Positions 7,402 to 8,147 of a stretch of DNA of 8,147 nt are shown piece by piece. A program made the position numbers and the translations under genes. Origin of the DNA: Melaminivora alkalimesophila (lineage in GTDB: Bacteria > Pseudomonadota > Gammaproteobacteria > Burkholderiales > Burkholderiaceae_C). The number at the start of each line of letters is the position of its first letter. The first letter of the stretch is position 1. The notes under the pieces are model-generated. The model did no database searches. It saw only the letters and a program-made list of their open reading frames with translations, and was not told the DNA's origin. Location: contig NZ_ALEE01000240.1 of assembly GCF_000282995.1 (NCBI RefSeq), forward strand, positions 1 to 8,147. The letters run 5' to 3'.

Positions 7402-8147
7402 TCAAATTCGGTCGCGCGTGGTCTGGCGGCGGGTCTCGGCGTGGGCGGAGGCGGCGAAGAACGCGCGGGCCTCCTCGCAATCGCGGGCGATGCCGGCGGT
7501 GAGGGCCTCCAGGCTGTCGTACTTCAGCTCGTCGTGCAGTTTGTGCAGCAGTTCCACGCGGATGATTTTACCGTAGGCCCCCTCGGCGCCCAGGTGCGCC
7601 GGCCACTCCAGGCAGTGCGTCTCCAGCAGCACGCGCCCGCCGTTCACGTCCGAGGGATCGACCGAGGGCCGCACGCCCAGGTTCGCCACCCCGGGCAGCG
7701 GTTCGGGCGACAGGCCATGGACCCGCACGGCGAAGATGCCGCTGGCGGCGCTCTTCCAGTGCGAGAAGCGCAGGTTCAGCGTGCGAAAGCCGTCTTGGTG
7801 CGGGCCGCTGGCGGCCGAGCGCCCGAGCTGGCGGCCCAGCTTGCGCCCGTGCACCACGTGGCCGGAGATGGAATAGGGCCGGCCCAGCAGCCGCGCCGCC
7901 TCGTCCATGTCGCCGGCCGCCAGGGCTTCGCGCACGGCGGTGCTGGAGACGCGCTCGCCGTGCAGCTCGTAGCTGTTCATGCGCGCCACCTCGAAGCCGT
8001 GCGCGCGCCCGGCGGCGTCCAGCAGCGCGTAGTCGCCCGCGCGCTGGCGGCCGAAGCGGAAGTCGTCGCCCACCAGCACGTAGCGTGCCCCCAGCCCGCG
8101 CACCAGCACCTGCTCGATGAAATCCTGCGCCGACAGGCTCGCCAGCC
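7402..8147 (-). CDS. ribF: Bifunctional riboflavin kinase / FMN adenylyltransferase, N terminus outside window
   Basis: RibF phosphorylates riboflavin to FMN and then adenylates FMN to FAD, both with ATP, in the cytoplasm. The stop codon is at 7402-7404 and the frame is open to the window edge, so 248 residues are present and roughly the first 80-90, including the expected nucleotidyltransferase HxGH site, are missing. The visible adenylyltransferase part includes VLVGDDFRFGRQRAGDY and the VSSTAVREAL segment. The flavokinase domain begins at GRPYSISGHVVHGRKLGR and includes the nucleotide motif GFRTLNLRF (usual form GFPTAN), SGIFAV, NLGVRPSVD and LLETHCLEW with the probable catalytic glutamate. 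An extra 11 residues (7789-7821) split LG from FRTLN. The GTG at 8107-8109 is internal: the preceding codons read LASLSAQDFIEQV, typical RibF sequence. It is the first gene of the ribF-ileS-lspA run; how it is regulated cannot be seen here. Confidence 0.96.
   Translation of the reverse strand, partial: LASLSAQDFIEQVLVRGLGARYVLVGDDFRFGRQRAGDYALLDAAGRAHGFEVARMNSYELHGERVSSTAVREALAAGDMDEAARLLGRPYSISGHVVHGRKLGRQLGRSAASGPHQDGFRTLNLRFSHWKSAASGIFAVRVHGLSPEPLPGVANLGVRPSVDPSDVNGGRVLLETHCLEWPAHLGAEGAYGKIIRVELLHKLHDELKYDSLEALTAGIARDCEEARAFFAASAHAETRRQTTRDRI

Noticed and set aside
1..8147. Insertion sequences, CRISPR arrays, tRNA genes, toxin-antitoxin or phage defence genes
   Set aside because: I found no direct-repeat arrays, transposase motifs, flanking inverted repeats or tRNA-like folds. 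Nearly every base belongs to a recognised housekeeping, transport or chemotaxis gene.

Overview
The window is ordinary chromosomal DNA from a high-GC Gram-negative bacterium, most likely a betaproteobacterium of the order Burkholderiales and probably the family Comamonadaceae. This rests on the ribF-ileS-lspA gene order, the wording of the IleS, LspA and RibF proteins (for example the TLNLRF/HWK version of the flavokinase motif), the strong G/C bias at third codon positions, and an E. coli Tsr-like chemoreceptor. The genus cannot be fixed by reading alone. Five protein-coding genes plus one gene tail fill almost all of the sequence. I see no tRNA, rRNA, mobile element, CRISPR array, phage gene or attachment site.

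Left part (1-2257): the window opens inside the last 99 codons of a plus-strand membrane transporter of the SBF-like (bile acid:sodium symporter) family. This gene converges, with an 18-bp gap, on a minus-strand Na+/phosphate cotransporter-family protein that carries a C-terminal PhoU region. A 263-bp divergent intergenic region (1995-2257) separates the phosphate gene from a plus-strand methyl-accepting chemotaxis protein. It contains a 16-bp inverted repeat and a short AT-richer patch next to the chemoreceptor start.

Middle (2258-3886): a complete Tsr/Tar-architecture chemoreceptor has two membrane segments, a periplasmic helical sensor, HAMP and a 36-heptad-type signalling domain. It lacks a C-terminal CheR/CheB-tethering pentapeptide. 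It converges on lspA with a 27-bp gap.

Right part (3914-8147): a minus-strand housekeeping cluster is read in the order ribF (5' part outside the window), ileS, lspA. RibF makes FMN and FAD, IleS charges tRNA-Ile, and LspA cleaves lipoprotein signal peptides. ileS and lspA overlap by one base (TGATG), implying translational coupling. A 102-bp, very GC-rich spacer lies between ribF and ileS.

No clearly new system was found. The points most worth a second look are small: an 11-residue insertion in the flavokinase nucleotide motif of RibF, a hairpin that appears to mask the ileS ribosome binding site, a degenerate second QSS motif in the phosphate transporter, an unusual HAMP sequence and all-glutamine first methylation helix in the chemoreceptor, and a chemoreceptor sitting where coaBC would be expected next to lspA.
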